This document shows positions 25,587-33,682 of a DNA stretch of 64,000 bases, piece after piece. The DNA comes from Bacillus carboniphilus (lineage in GTDB: Bacteria; Bacillota; Bacilli; Bacillales; JC228). The notes beneath the pieces are model-generated. The model did no database searches and was not told where the DNA came from. It was given only the letters and a program-made list of their open reading frames with translations. Location of the stretch: assembly GCF_039522365.1 (NCBI RefSeq), contig NZ_BAAADJ010000004.1:62001-126000 (forward strand). The letters are read 5' to 3'. How positions within the stretch are numbered: position 1 is the first letter of the stretch; every line of letters begins with the position of its first letter. The translations under genes and the position numbers were made by a program.

Positions 25587-26150
25587 CTACCCTTCATATT
25601 CATCCTTCAAAATGGAATACATCGTAACATCCCAAGTCTTGCCTTTAAACTTCAGGGATTTCCTCATAGTCCCCTCATATTTCATACCTAACTTCATTAA
25701 AACACGCTGAGAATTATCGTTTTCTGTAAAAGTTCTCGCCTGAATACGAGTTAAACCCATCTCCTCAATTCCTAAGCGAATCAGTTCCTTCGATGCTTCT
25801 GGGGTATACCCTTTTCCCCAATGGTCAGGTGAACATACATAACCAATCTCTGCAACCTCGTGTTTCTGGTTCCACGACACAAAATCGATGGTTCCAATGA
25901 GTTGATTCGTATCTTTTAATATCATAACCCAAGGTGCAATTCCACCAGCTTCATACTGATTTAAGGCAAAATCTATAAAGCGATACGTATCTTCTAATGT
26001 TTGATGAGCTTCCCACGTTACATGCTTTGACACTTCTGGCTGTGAAGCATAGTGGAAGATGTCCGCTGCATCGTCTTTTGTAATGGGGCGTAATACTAGT
26101 CGTTCTGTTTCAAGAGTCGGAAACGGTGAAAAAACAGTCTTAACCTGCAT
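25587..26150 (-). CDS. GNAT acetyltransferase, RimJ/RimL type
   Basis: Acetyltransferase of 187 residues. ETERLVLRPITKDDAADIF is the RimJ/RimL-type start, EIGYVCSPDHWGKGYTPEA holds the acetyl-CoA loop, and ARTFTENDNSQRVLMKLGMKYEGTMR is the conserved C-terminal element of this subgroup. Some relatives acetylate ribosomal proteins, others small molecules. ATG with AAAGGAGG. Follows the hydrolase gene by 21 bp, so probably one operon. Confidence 0.87.
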   Translation of the reverse strand: MQVKTVFSPFPTLETERLVLRPITKDDAADIFHYASQPEVSKHVTWEAHQTLEDTYRFIDFALNQYEAGGIAPWVMILKDTNQLIGTIDFVSWNQKHEVAEIGYVCSPDHWGKGYTPEASKELIRLGIEEMGLTRIQARTFTENDNSQRVLMKLGMKYEGTMRKSLKFKGKTWDVTMYSILKDEYEG

Positions 26151-26171
26151 GAATAGTGCCTCCTTTTATTT

Positions 26172-26822
26172 CTATCCGATAAATTTCTCTATTGCCTGTA
26201 TGGTTTGCTTCATCAAGTCCAGTGATTGTTCTAGATCACTTTTTATTTCAAGACTATGATCTGCTCCTTCTAATAGAAGAGTTTGATAGTTTGAAAGCTG
26301 CCCAATCTCATTCCAGCGATCCTCTTTATAAGCAAAATCTGCACTTCCGATAACCGAGAGAGAGTTTTGTGTACATGTGCTCATCTTTTCAAACACAAAG
26401 TTGTTATGAATAAGTGGGGTTAACCAAATAGCCTTTGCATCCGAAAACCATTCTCTTGTATCCATTTCATAGGACATAGCCATCGTACCTATTGACTTTC
26501 CTAGTACTACAAATTCCTCATAACTATGATTAGACAAGCTAACATCTACAGCCTTTTTTGTATCCTCTTTTATACAATTCGCATATTCTTCATTTGTAAG
26601 GGTTTCATACTCTTTACTACGAAAATCATAGTTTACATGGAGGACATCATACCCTTTCTCCCTAAAGAGAGCAGTAGAATAATAAAAAAGCGGAAATTTC
26701 GTTGTATAGCCAACCCCAGGAAAAAAGACCGCTACCTTCTTCACTGGCTCCTCCTGCTTTATCAGATTGACATCAAAGGTTTTTCCAATAGTATTCTCGA
26801 TTGTGACTGTTTCAATTTTCAC
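26172..26822 (-). CDS. alpha/beta-hydrolase-like protein
   Basis: Protein of 216 residues. VLGKSIGTMAMSYE gives the nucleophile elbow (GKSIG, Ser), AVFFPGVGYTTKFPLFYY an oxyanion loop, SVIGSADFAYKEDRW the acidic residue and LLLEGADHSLE the catalytic His of an alpha/beta hydrolase. Substrate unknown. The start is a GTG at 26822 after GGAAGGG. Upstream gene of a two-gene unit with the acetyltransferase. Confidence 0.78.
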   Translation of the reverse strand: MKIETVTIENTIGKTFDVNLIKQEEPVKKVAVFFPGVGYTTKFPLFYYSTALFREKGYDVLHVNYDFRSKEYETLTNEEYANCIKEDTKKAVDVSLSNHSYEEFVVLGKSIGTMAMSYEMDTREWFSDAKAIWLTPLIHNNFVFEKMSTCTQNSLSVIGSADFAYKEDRWNEIGQLSNYQTLLLEGADHSLEIKSDLEQSLDLMKQTIQAIEKFIG

Positions 26823-26992
26823 CGTAACCCTTCCCTTTCTTCTGGAAAATTTTCCTTATTATATACTGGAGAACACTCTATGTAAATGCCAAAATCTAAA
26901 CTTTTAACCATATTATTCCTCGCATCTGGTACAATAGAATTATATTTTTGCGGACTTATAGATTTTTTATGATAGGAAAGGCGGAAAATGTT

Positions 26993-27946
26993 GTGTTTGG
27001 AGACTTTCTCCCAGCAGGGATTACGTTTGCCCTAGTGGTTGCATTATGTCCCCTGCTTATTATTCTTTTAAAGAAATTAAACTTGACCCAGCCGATTCGG
27101 AAGGAACTACCTGCCGATCACCAACTAAAAAAAGGCACTCCCCTTATGACAGGAAGCATTTTTTTACTTGGAATCGTTGTCGCTTTAATGTATTCCACAA
27201 ACAAGGTCATGCTGTTTCTATGCAGCACATTTATACTATTTAGTCTTATAGGATTATTAGACGACTGTTGGAAGGCTATCAAACAGGACCCAGGAGGGAT
27301 ATCTGGGAAAGTGAAGTTATTCTTTCAATTTTTGTTTACAGGTGGACTACTCTATATCGTAACAGCCAAACTCGGGTTAGATACGAAGATTTACATTTGG
27401 AATCATTGGATTTTAGATTTGCCGTTTATCGTGTATATGGTTGTCATCGTTCTCTTTATTGTTGGATCTGCTAACGCCATTAACTTTACGGACGGAATGG
27501 ATGGTCTATTGGGCGTTGTAGCAATTCCCACCTATTTTTTCTTTTATATGATTACTGGAAATCAAGACGTTCAGGTTTTTTGCTTAATCATGATTGCCGC
27601 TATTTTAGGGTTTTTAATATTTAACATCTATCCTGCTAAAGCTTTTATGGGTGACACAGGGTCCCTTGCAATCGGTGGTTCCCTCGCCTTTTTAGCAGTC
27701 ATTGAAAAAGTCGAAATCGTGATTCCACTTTTATTTTTCGTATACTTTGCTGAGCAGCTTTCCGTCATTATTCAAGTATTTGTGTATAAGCGCACCCAGA
27801 AACGAATATTTAAAATGACACCCATTCATTATCATTTTTCTTTAAAATATGGTTGGACTGAAAATGTTATTGTTGTGGTATTTGGACTGATTGGTTGGAT
27901 TGGTACATTTATAAGTTATGGTTATTGGAAGTACTTTCTCTCTTAA
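26993..27946 (+). CDS. MraY-like phospho-MurNAc-pentapeptide transferase homologue
   Basis: Polyprenyl-phosphate sugar-phosphate transferase with ten membrane spans, about 317 residues. Key MraY motifs are present: DHQLKKGTPLMTGS, the catalytic Asp pair in GLLDDCWKA, NFTDGMDGLLG, AKAFMGDTGSLAIGG and a late TPIHYHF in place of the usual PLHHHFE. MraY makes lipid I for peptidoglycan. It is not next to mur genes, so it may be a second copy or a related enzyme for another envelope polymer. I place the start at the GTG at 26993, which follows AAAGGCGG and matches MraY length; an ATG at 26969 lacks a ribosome binding site. Confidence 0.82.
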   Translation: MFGDFLPAGITFALVVALCPLLIILLKKLNLTQPIRKELPADHQLKKGTPLMTGSIFLLGIVVALMYSTNKVMLFLCSTFILFSLIGLLDDCWKAIKQDPGGISGKVKLFFQFLFTGGLLYIVTAKLGLDTKIYIWNHWILDLPFIVYMVVIVLFIVGSANAINFTDGMDGLLGVVAIPTYFFFYMITGNQDVQVFCLIMIAAILGFLIFNIYPAKAFMGDTGSLAIGGSLAFLAVIEKVEIVIPLLFFVYFAEQLSVIIQVFVYKRTQKRIFKMTPIHYHFSLKYGWTENVIVVVFGLIGWIGTFISYGYWKYFLS

Positions 27947-28022
27947 ATTCATCGGTATATAGTGCATGATTCCTCACTTTTCGGGAAAGGTAAAATATAG
28001 CTTTTCTTTAGGAGGGATATGA

Positions 28023-28559
28023 ATGAAACGATGGATGTACACTTTAATTGCCATTCCGTTTCTATTACTTGCATGTGCTCAAGAGGATGCACCTCCTGAA
28101 AACACGGAGGACAACCTATCTGAAACGGAAGAACATCAAGATCATTTGACTGAGACGGAACAAGAAACAGAGCCTCCAGCTGTAGATGAGCTTATGAGTC
28201 AATATAGTGACTTGGCTTATGCAAAGGGGACTTTTAAGGCGGATGACAACCTAAGAGTGGAACAGTTCTCTTCAAAAGAAGAGTTGATAGAAGAATCCAG
28301 TCAGTTTTTATCGGAAGAGTTTGCGCGTGAAGTCGTTGATCTCCGTTTCGAGGAAAAGGGCGACGGCGTCTACGTAAAGGCTATGGATGGCCCGGTTACG
28401 CTGGATGAAGAACAGGATTATAATCTTGAAAAACTAAGTGAGTCTGAATATCGTGCTACTCAACAACATTCGAGTGAGCTCCATGGGGAGTTCGAGTTGG
28501 TTATAACCTTTGTCAGGAAGGATGACCGCTGGGTAATTGATGGGATCAATCAGACATAA
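28023..28559 (+). CDS. lipoprotein of unknown function
   Basis: Protein of 178 residues with a lipoprotein signal peptide (MKRWMYTLIAIPFLLLAC, lipobox LLAC) and a Glu/Thr-rich linker (~residues 20-55). The folded part ends FELVITFVRKDDRWVIDGI, a pattern typical of small NTF2-like or DUF4878-type extracytoplasmic domains. GGAGG precedes the ATG. It follows the MraY homologue by 76 bp and ends in its own terminator; function unknown. Confidence 0.75.
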   Translation: MKRWMYTLIAIPFLLLACAQEDAPPENTEDNLSETEEHQDHLTETEQETEPPAVDELMSQYSDLAYAKGTFKADDNLRVEQFSSKEELIEESSQFLSEEFAREVVDLRFEEKGDGVYVKAMDGPVTLDEEQDYNLEKLSESEYRATQQHSSELHGEFELVITFVRKDDRWVIDGINQT

Positions 28560-28591
28560 AAAAACTGCACCGGATAGGGTGCAGTTTTTTT
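28558..28591 (+). terminator. terminator of the lipoprotein gene
   Basis: ACTGCACC and GGTGCAGT form the stem, followed by eight T residues. Confidence 0.88.
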
Positions 28592-28650
28592 GGGTGCCGA
28601 TAATTAGGGCAAAGCATTTATTCGTTACTGATGTTACTAGAGTCATCAAA

Positions 28651-29137
28651 CGGACATACGTTCCGTTATTTTTACGAAATGCCGGTTTTTCGGGTACCAA
28701 ACGGACCCACGTTCCTCTATTCACCATTTTTTGGGGGGTTCCAACCCATTTTAGGCAAATAGCGGATCCTCTGTCCGCTTAACAGTTGAAACTGTCCTTT
28801 TTTGCCCAAATAGCGGAATCTGTGTCCACTTCATTGTTTTGTCAGCAACCCAACGGACATACGTTCCGCTATTTTTACGAAATGCCGGTTTTTCGTGTAC
28901 CAAACGGACTCACGTTCCGCTATTCACCATTTTTAGGGGGTTTTCCATTCCATTTTAGGCAAATAGTGGATCCTCTGTCCGCTTAACAGTTGAAATGTCC
29001 CTGGTTTGCCCAAATAGCGGAATCTGTGTCCACTTCATTGTTTTGTCAGCAATCCAACGGACATACGTTCCGTTATTTTTACCAAATGCCGGTTTTCGGG
29101 TGTCAAACAGACTCCCGTTCCCCACGTTCCGCTATCT
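28651..29137. repeat. CGGAC/GTTCCG repeat locus A3, nine to ten units in ~204-bp blocks
   Basis: Units at 28651, 28702 (+), 28758, 28809 (-), 28854, 28905 (+), 28962, 29013 (-), 29058 (+) and a degenerate one at about 29108. The ++-- block repeats every 203-204 bp, 2.4 times. The array ends exactly at the stop codon of the dioxygenase gene. It fills the 576-bp gap between two convergent genes. Confidence 0.92.
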
Positions 29138-30110
29138 ACCCCTTCTTTGTATCCAACGGTTTTAACTTAGCTTCAATCTGCTCTCTTTGATCTTCAAAAA
29201 ATGGCGGCAAGGCTAAGGATTCGCCTAGGTGATTGATATCCTCGTCTGTATCAAAGCCTGGACCATCGGTGGCTAGTTCGAAGAGGATTCGGTTTCTCTC
29301 CCTGAAGTACAAAGAACGGAAGTAAAAACGGTCGACAAATCCTGAATTCGGGAAGCGTGCTTGACTAACTTTTTCAATCCATTCACGCAGTTCCTGGTCG
29401 TCCTCAACACGAAATGCAACATGGTGAACACCACCTCGACCTAATCGTTCTGGCGGTAAATCAGTTCGTTCCTCTATATGGACCTCCGCACCTGTCCCCC
29501 CTTCCCCTGACTCGTACACAAGAATATCTCGTTGGCCTTCTTGGTACGCAGGGAAAGTCCCTACCTCACGAAAGCCTAGTACATCTACCAAAACTTGCTC
29601 AGTAGGGGCTGCAACAGGTACTGTCAGCTGAACGGGACCTAGTCCTAAGATACCGTATTCAACAGGAACAGGACTTCGATCCCAAGGCCTCCCACCGGCC
29701 ACTCCTTTATTGTTTTCATCTGAAACTAGCACCAGCCGCCCCCCTTCAAAGTCATTAAAAGCTAATGTTTTTCTACCAGCTCGTTCCTTAATCTCTTCAT
29801 GCTCTACATCATATTCGTCAAACCTATTAACCCAATAATCAAGAGCTGCATCTGTCGCTACCCTTAAAGAGATGGAAGAAATACTATTGACTCCTTCATG
29901 TGTTCGGGCAGCCATAGGAAGCTCAAAGAACGTGAGCTCGGTGCCCGGATTTCCTTTTTCATCCCCATAAAACAGGTGATAAACAGACGTATCATCTTGG
30001 TTCACTGTTTTTTTCACTAATCGTAACCCTAGCGTTTCCGTATAGAACTTATAATTACGTGCTGCATCAGCTGTAATGGCTGAAACATGATGGATTCCTT
30101 TAATTTTCAT
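29136..30110 (-). CDS. ring-cleaving dioxygenase (VOC family, MhqA/MhqO-like)
   Basis: Glyoxalase/VOC-fold protein of 324 residues made of two VOC modules (about 1-150 and 155-310). GIHHVSAITADAARNYKFY carries the first metal-binding His; GGVHHVAFRVEDDQ and RNRILFELATDGPGF supply the second His and the Glu of the metal triad. Bacillus homologues (mhq genes) respond to quinones and catechols. The ATG at 30110 has a TTTGGAGG ribosome binding site; upstream extension to 30173 is not supported. Single gene; the C-terminus abuts the A3 repeat array. Confidence 0.87.
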   Translation of the reverse strand: MKIKGIHHVSAITADAARNYKFYTETLGLRLVKKTVNQDDTSVYHLFYGDEKGNPGTELTFFELPMAARTHEGVNSISSISLRVATDAALDYWVNRFDEYDVEHEEIKERAGRKTLAFNDFEGGRLVLVSDENNKGVAGGRPWDRSPVPVEYGILGLGPVQLTVPVAAPTEQVLVDVLGFREVGTFPAYQEGQRDILVYESGEGGTGAEVHIEERTDLPPERLGRGGVHHVAFRVEDDQELREWIEKVSQARFPNSGFVDRFYFRSLYFRERNRILFELATDGPGFDTDEDINHLGESLALPPFFEDQREQIEAKLKPLDTKKG

Positions 30111-30255
30111 ATTTTTTTCCTCCAAAGTGTGACTTTTTCCCCAAAAGATTCGTCTAATATTTTGTTCATTCAATGGAATAATCTAGAAAGATAAGATTAT
30201 CGTACTAAATCATATTTAAAAAAACAAAAAGAAAGCAGTTCAGGGGGCCATTTAA

Positions 30256-30342
30256 ATGAAAAAGTGGGCGATTTATATATCAGCCCTAGCAGTTGTTACG
30301 TTTAGTGTAGGATATTTATTTTATTCCGCAATCATTGACTAA
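30256..30342 (+). CDS. 28-residue hydrophobic peptide
   Basis: Reads MKKWAIYISALAV and ends FYSAIID, essentially one membrane span with a basic start. A CAGGGGG ribosome binding site precedes the ATG, and a terminator (30348-30384) follows at once, so it looks like a complete small transcription unit. Function unknown. Confidence 0.6.
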   Translation: MKKWAIYISALAVVTFSVGYLFYSAIID

Positions 30343-30347
30343 CGTAA

Positions 30348-30384
30348 GAGAGCTTCTACCTAACAAGTGGTAGGAGCTTTTTTA
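30348..30384 (+). terminator. terminator of the 28-residue peptide gene
   Basis: AGCTTCTACC and GGTAGGAGCT pair with one mismatch, followed by a T-run. Confidence 0.8.
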
Positions 30385-30470
30385 TATTTGCTACCAAAAT
30401 TTCCAATTATATGCTATATCTGAATAGAGAGAGATTTCTCACTATATGAATCTTAAAGGGGGTGATCACC

Positions 30471-30587
30471 ATGGCGGTACCCTATCACATTATTTCTTCA
30501 TTAAAGAATGAAGCTAAAGAAGTTTTATGGAACTGGGAAATCCTTGGTGGTCAAGTCGAAGTCGGAGTAGCACATCTTTTTATGTGA
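30471..30587 (+). CDS. 38-residue ORF with a strong ribosome binding site
   Basis: Begins MAVPYHIISSLKNEAKEV and ends VEVGVAHLFM. The AAAGGGGGTGATCACC leader is a near-ideal ribosome binding site at normal spacing, which is why I list so short an ORF. No signal peptide or membrane span; no family recognised. It may be a free peptide or a leader for the kinase gene 90 bp downstream. Confidence 0.5.
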   Translation: MAVPYHIISSLKNEAKEVLWNWEILGGQVEVGVAHLFM

Positions 30588-30680
30588 AGAGGCTAGCTAT
30601 TTTCCTAAGAGCACTCGATTTGAATACCAAAGAGTATTAAATAATTTAATAATTAGACTAAATCGAGGTGCTGTACATTG

Positions 30681-31673
30681 ATGAAATTAAGTGTAATGAA
30701 AAACTTGGTACAAACGATTGACGAAAGCTGGAAGAGTCCAGTAGCTGATAAAATTGCTGATTGCTGGGGCGCTGATAAAGGGTCTACCCGGTATATTCGG
30801 GGGAGTGCCAATTTCTTATTTGTGTTTCAAAGAGAGGATGAAAGGTTCATTCTGCGTTTTAATGAGGATTCTGAACGCAAGGTTGAACAGATAAAAGCGG
30901 AGTTGTTCCTTCTCCAACTGTTAAAAGATAAAGGCTTAGCTGTCCCAGAACCCGTACAATCGATGAATGGTCAGTTAGTAGAAAGTGTTGAAACTGATTT
31001 GGGACTTTACCATGCTTCAGTATTTACCATTATTAAAGGAACTCACCCTGAATTCGAAGCACTTACTGATGCAGAATTTACAAAGTGGGGGGAGACGCTC
31101 GGCCAGTTACATCAGACTTTAAAAGAATGTCCAGAGACGAGTGACCTAAATCGTCCGAGTTGGAAGGACCAACTGACTTTTATAAGAGAAAACCTCTCCC
31201 CTTCCGAGACGGCTGCATGGCTAGAGTTGGATGACCTTTCTCAATGGGCAGAGTCTCTTCCTGTTACTAACGAAACCTATGGGCTCATACACTTTGATTT
31301 TGAGTTAGACAATTTGTTATGGAACGAAGACCAGGTTGGAATCATTGATTTCGATGACTCTGTCTATCACTGGTTTGTTGCAGACATCGCCTTTGCCCTT
31401 CGTGATATGTTTGAAAACAAGTTAGATTTAGAGCATGCTAGTTTTCTCTCGTTTATGGAGGGTTATCGTAGAATGACGGACGTAGATGATAAGTTGATTC
31501 AAGAGCTTCCCCAGTTTACACGGATGCACAAGCTTTATACCTTTGCACGGTTGTTGCGAGCAGTTGATCTCGATGAACATCAAGAGCATCCAGATTGGCT
31601 GAATGGATTGATACAAAAATTACAGGCTAAGATCAATGCTTACAGGCAAGGGTTTGTGAGAGTTACGAACTAA
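30681..31673 (+). CDS. phosphotransferase, APH/choline kinase-like
   Basis: Kinase-fold protein of 330 residues. LIHFDFELDNLLWNEDQVGIIDFDDSVYHWF holds the APH catalytic loop (H-D-x-E-x-x-N) and the metal-binding DFDD; an N-terminal ATP-binding lobe includes SANFLFVF and RFILRFNED. This is the aminoglycoside phosphotransferase/fructosamine kinase-like superfamily; most chromosomal members phosphorylate metabolites, and resistance should not be assumed. ATG at 30681 after GAGGTG, one codon after a TTG. Confidence 0.82.
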   Translation: MKLSVMKNLVQTIDESWKSPVADKIADCWGADKGSTRYIRGSANFLFVFQREDERFILRFNEDSERKVEQIKAELFLLQLLKDKGLAVPEPVQSMNGQLVESVETDLGLYHASVFTIIKGTHPEFEALTDAEFTKWGETLGQLHQTLKECPETSDLNRPSWKDQLTFIRENLSPSETAAWLELDDLSQWAESLPVTNETYGLIHFDFELDNLLWNEDQVGIIDFDDSVYHWFVADIAFALRDMFENKLDLEHASFLSFMEGYRRMTDVDDKLIQELPQFTRMHKLYTFARLLRAVDLDEHQEHPDWLNGLIQKLQAKINAYRQGFVRVTN

Positions 31674-31680
31674 AAACTGG

Positions 31681-31715
31681 AAAAAGCAGGCGACACTTTC
31701 TGTCACCTGCTTTTT
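31681..31715. terminator. bidirectional terminator between kinase and LCP genes
   Basis: AAAAAGCAGGCGACA and TGTCACCTGCTTTTT pair with one mismatch. Confidence 0.88.
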
Positions 31716-31725
31716 CTAATAAATC

Positions 31726-32721
31726 CTAGTTCTTCAATTTATCCTCTAACACTTCTTTTAATCTCTCAAGCTCAGCATCATCTATGACAACGTAGGATCC
31801 TCCATTGATATTGGCGGGTTTCGCTTTATATTCAATAGGTTCCACTGCACTTCCAGACATCTTTAAGCTGCTAGCCATGCTGACCATTTTGGTAAAACCA
31901 ATATCCGTACGCACATTATCTCCAAGCGCATCAATAATTTCTTTCATATTCGTCACGTTACGAAGATCAATGGTCTGATCAATAATGGCCTTGATCACCT
32001 GTTGTTGGCGACGGTTACGACCAAAATCTCCTTCAGCATCTCCACGATAACGCGCATAATGGAGAGCGTTTGTGCCATCTAGGGTTTGCTGGCCTGCTTG
32101 AAGGCTAACATATTGTTTTGATAAACGATCCCAGAAGGTCATATCCTTCTCTACGTTCATTTCTAGACCGCCAATGGCATCTACTAATGACTTAAACCCT
32201 TCGAAGTCAACCGTTGCATAATAATCAATTGGAATTTCTAAAAAGTGCTCCACGGTTGCAATGGTCATGTTAATGCCGCCCCATGCATACGCACTGTTAA
32301 TTTTCCCCCATTCACCACGGCCAATCAATTCGACACGCATATCTCGAGGAATGGAGACGAGTGAAATCTCATCATCTTTCGGATCGACAATGGCCACAAC
32401 CATTGTATCCGTACGTCCAACCTTCGCATCATCCGTATCTACTCCGAGTAGCAAGACTGTGAAAATACCATCTTTTTTCCGTTTTTCCTTAAACTGATCA
32501 TCTGTTAGTAAGCTGTCTGAGCCTAATTCATTTTTCTTATTTTCAATAGCCTCTTTTAAGTCTTCATCGAGTGGGTCTCGCTCTTGATAAATGCTTCCCC
32601 AAAAGCCCGACGCCATAATACCTGCTCCTCCTACAAGGAATAATAAAGCAGCAAGCAGTATGGCCCAGCGTTTCTTCTTTTTCTTTCGTTTTACTAATTT
32701 ATCTATACGGTTGTTTTCCAT
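31726..32721 (-). CDS. LytR-CpsA-Psr (LCP) family cell-wall ligase
   Basis: Membrane-anchored enzyme of 331 residues that in this family transfers anionic glycopolymers such as teichoic acid from the lipid carrier to peptidoglycan. A basic cytoplasmic start (KRKKKKKR) and one membrane span (residues ~18-40) precede the LCP domain. The conserved pieces are LLLGVDTDDAKVGRTDTMVVA, SIPRDMRVELIG, INSAYAWGG and HYARYRGDAEGDFGRNRRQQQV, including the arginines and aspartates that bind polyprenyl pyrophosphate. AGAGGTG ribosome binding site. Single gene. Confidence 0.92.
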   Translation of the reverse strand: MENNRIDKLVKRKKKKKRWAILLAALLFLVGGAGIMASGFWGSIYQERDPLDEDLKEAIENKKNELGSDSLLTDDQFKEKRKKDGIFTVLLLGVDTDDAKVGRTDTMVVAIVDPKDDEISLVSIPRDMRVELIGRGEWGKINSAYAWGGINMTIATVEHFLEIPIDYYATVDFEGFKSLVDAIGGLEMNVEKDMTFWDRLSKQYVSLQAGQQTLDGTNALHYARYRGDAEGDFGRNRRQQQVIKAIIDQTIDLRNVTNMKEIIDALGDNVRTDIGFTKMVSMASSLKMSGSAVEPIEYKAKPANINGGSYVVIDDAELERLKEVLEDKLKN

Positions 32722-32922
32722 ATGAACACCTCTGTCAAAACTTTACTGTTTTACCTATCTTTCTCTTATTATACCAAAACGACAAAATTCGCAAGAACTC
32801 TATAAGTATTAGACGTATTAAAACAGATTAAGTTTCATTAAGGTGATAGATACCCATGTTAAGCTTGGATAAAACAATATGAAGGATTTTTTTGGCTTTC
32901 TTACCTGATTTTGGTCTAACAC

Positions 32923-32960
32923 AAAAAAGCTCGTTCCACTGATGTTTACAGTAGACGAGT
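32923..32960 (-). terminator. terminator of the CheX gene
   Basis: The minus strand reads CTCGTCTACTG, a loop, then CAGTGGAACGAG with one bulge, followed by CTTTTTTG. Confidence 0.6.
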
Positions 32961-32972
32961 CTTTCCCATCCA

Positions 32973-33434
32973 TTAATCCACTAACAAATAAACATTCATT
33001 TCTCCAGCTTGTTCAAACCCCACATCCACTCGAAGGGCATATTTGAATCCCGTCACTTTTGAGTTCCCGTCCATAATCGTTGGAGAGGTAATGTCTGTTT
33101 GAACACCTCTATGAACAATGTTAGTAGAAAATCCACCAGCAATCATATTGCCTAATTCACCACTAAAGGATGTCAACATTTCTCCCTCTAAAGGCATTCC
33201 AAACATAGCTTCCCCAATTGAGCTAAAGATTGAGGTGTCACCGGCAAAAACTAGTTTTCCTTTCATATCCCCCGTCACTCCGATGAGTACTCCAAATCCG
33301 ATTTGAATGGAGTCTTCAATAAGAGTAGGCTTTCCAATTGAATGATTTAATGGAACCACATTTTTTAAAGAAGATATGGCTTCATTAAATATTTCACTTA
33401 TGTTTTGACTTGTCCTAGTTTTTGTTCCAATCAT
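32973..33434 (-). CDS. CheX-type chemotaxis phosphatase
   Basis: Protein of 153 residues of the CheC/CheX/FliY family, which dephosphorylates CheY-P. The active-site helix SFSGELGNMIAGG (E-x-x-N, about residue 95) is intact; a single such helix is the CheX pattern, whereas CheC has two. The ATG at 33434 follows AGGGGGGAC; the longer frame to 33512 is unsupported. No other chemotaxis gene is nearby, so it acts as a stand-alone phosphatase or on another receiver protein. Confidence 0.83.
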   Translation of the reverse strand: MIGTKTRTSQNISEIFNEAISSLKNVVPLNHSIGKPTLIEDSIQIGFGVLIGVTGDMKGKLVFAGDTSIFSSIGEAMFGMPLEGEMLTSFSGELGNMIAGGFSTNIVHRGVQTDITSPTIMDGNSKVTGFKYALRVDVGFEQAGEMNVYLLVD

Positions 33435-33625
33435 GCTAGTCCCCCCTGTTCCCCCTACTTCATTACCACTTCTTAAATGGAAAATGATAGACTTTATACA
33501 TTTTTTATACAAATCTACCAGTTCCTTAGGACTAATTACAACATTTATTGACCAATCAGTCTATAGGACTTTTGATTCAGCAAATTGATATTATTCACTT
33601 TTTTCAAAAAAAATCATATCTTAAG

Positions 33626-33646
33626 CGAATGTATGTTCGTTATAAT
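33626..33646 (+). promoter_or_regulatory. LexA (SOS) box overlapping the promoter of the second dnaN
   Basis: CGAATGTATGTTCG matches the Bacillus LexA box CGAAC-N4-GTTCG at nine of ten fixed positions. It is followed at once by TATAAT (33641-33646), so bound LexA would cover the promoter. The gene starts at 33683. Confidence 0.65.
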
Positions 33647-33682
33647 AGTAATAGATAATGGGGAATTTAAGGGGGAGAAAAA

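Noticed and set aside
30681..31673. Aminoglycoside resistance gene
   Set aside because: The APH fold is shared by many metabolite kinases, and nothing here points to a drug substrate.
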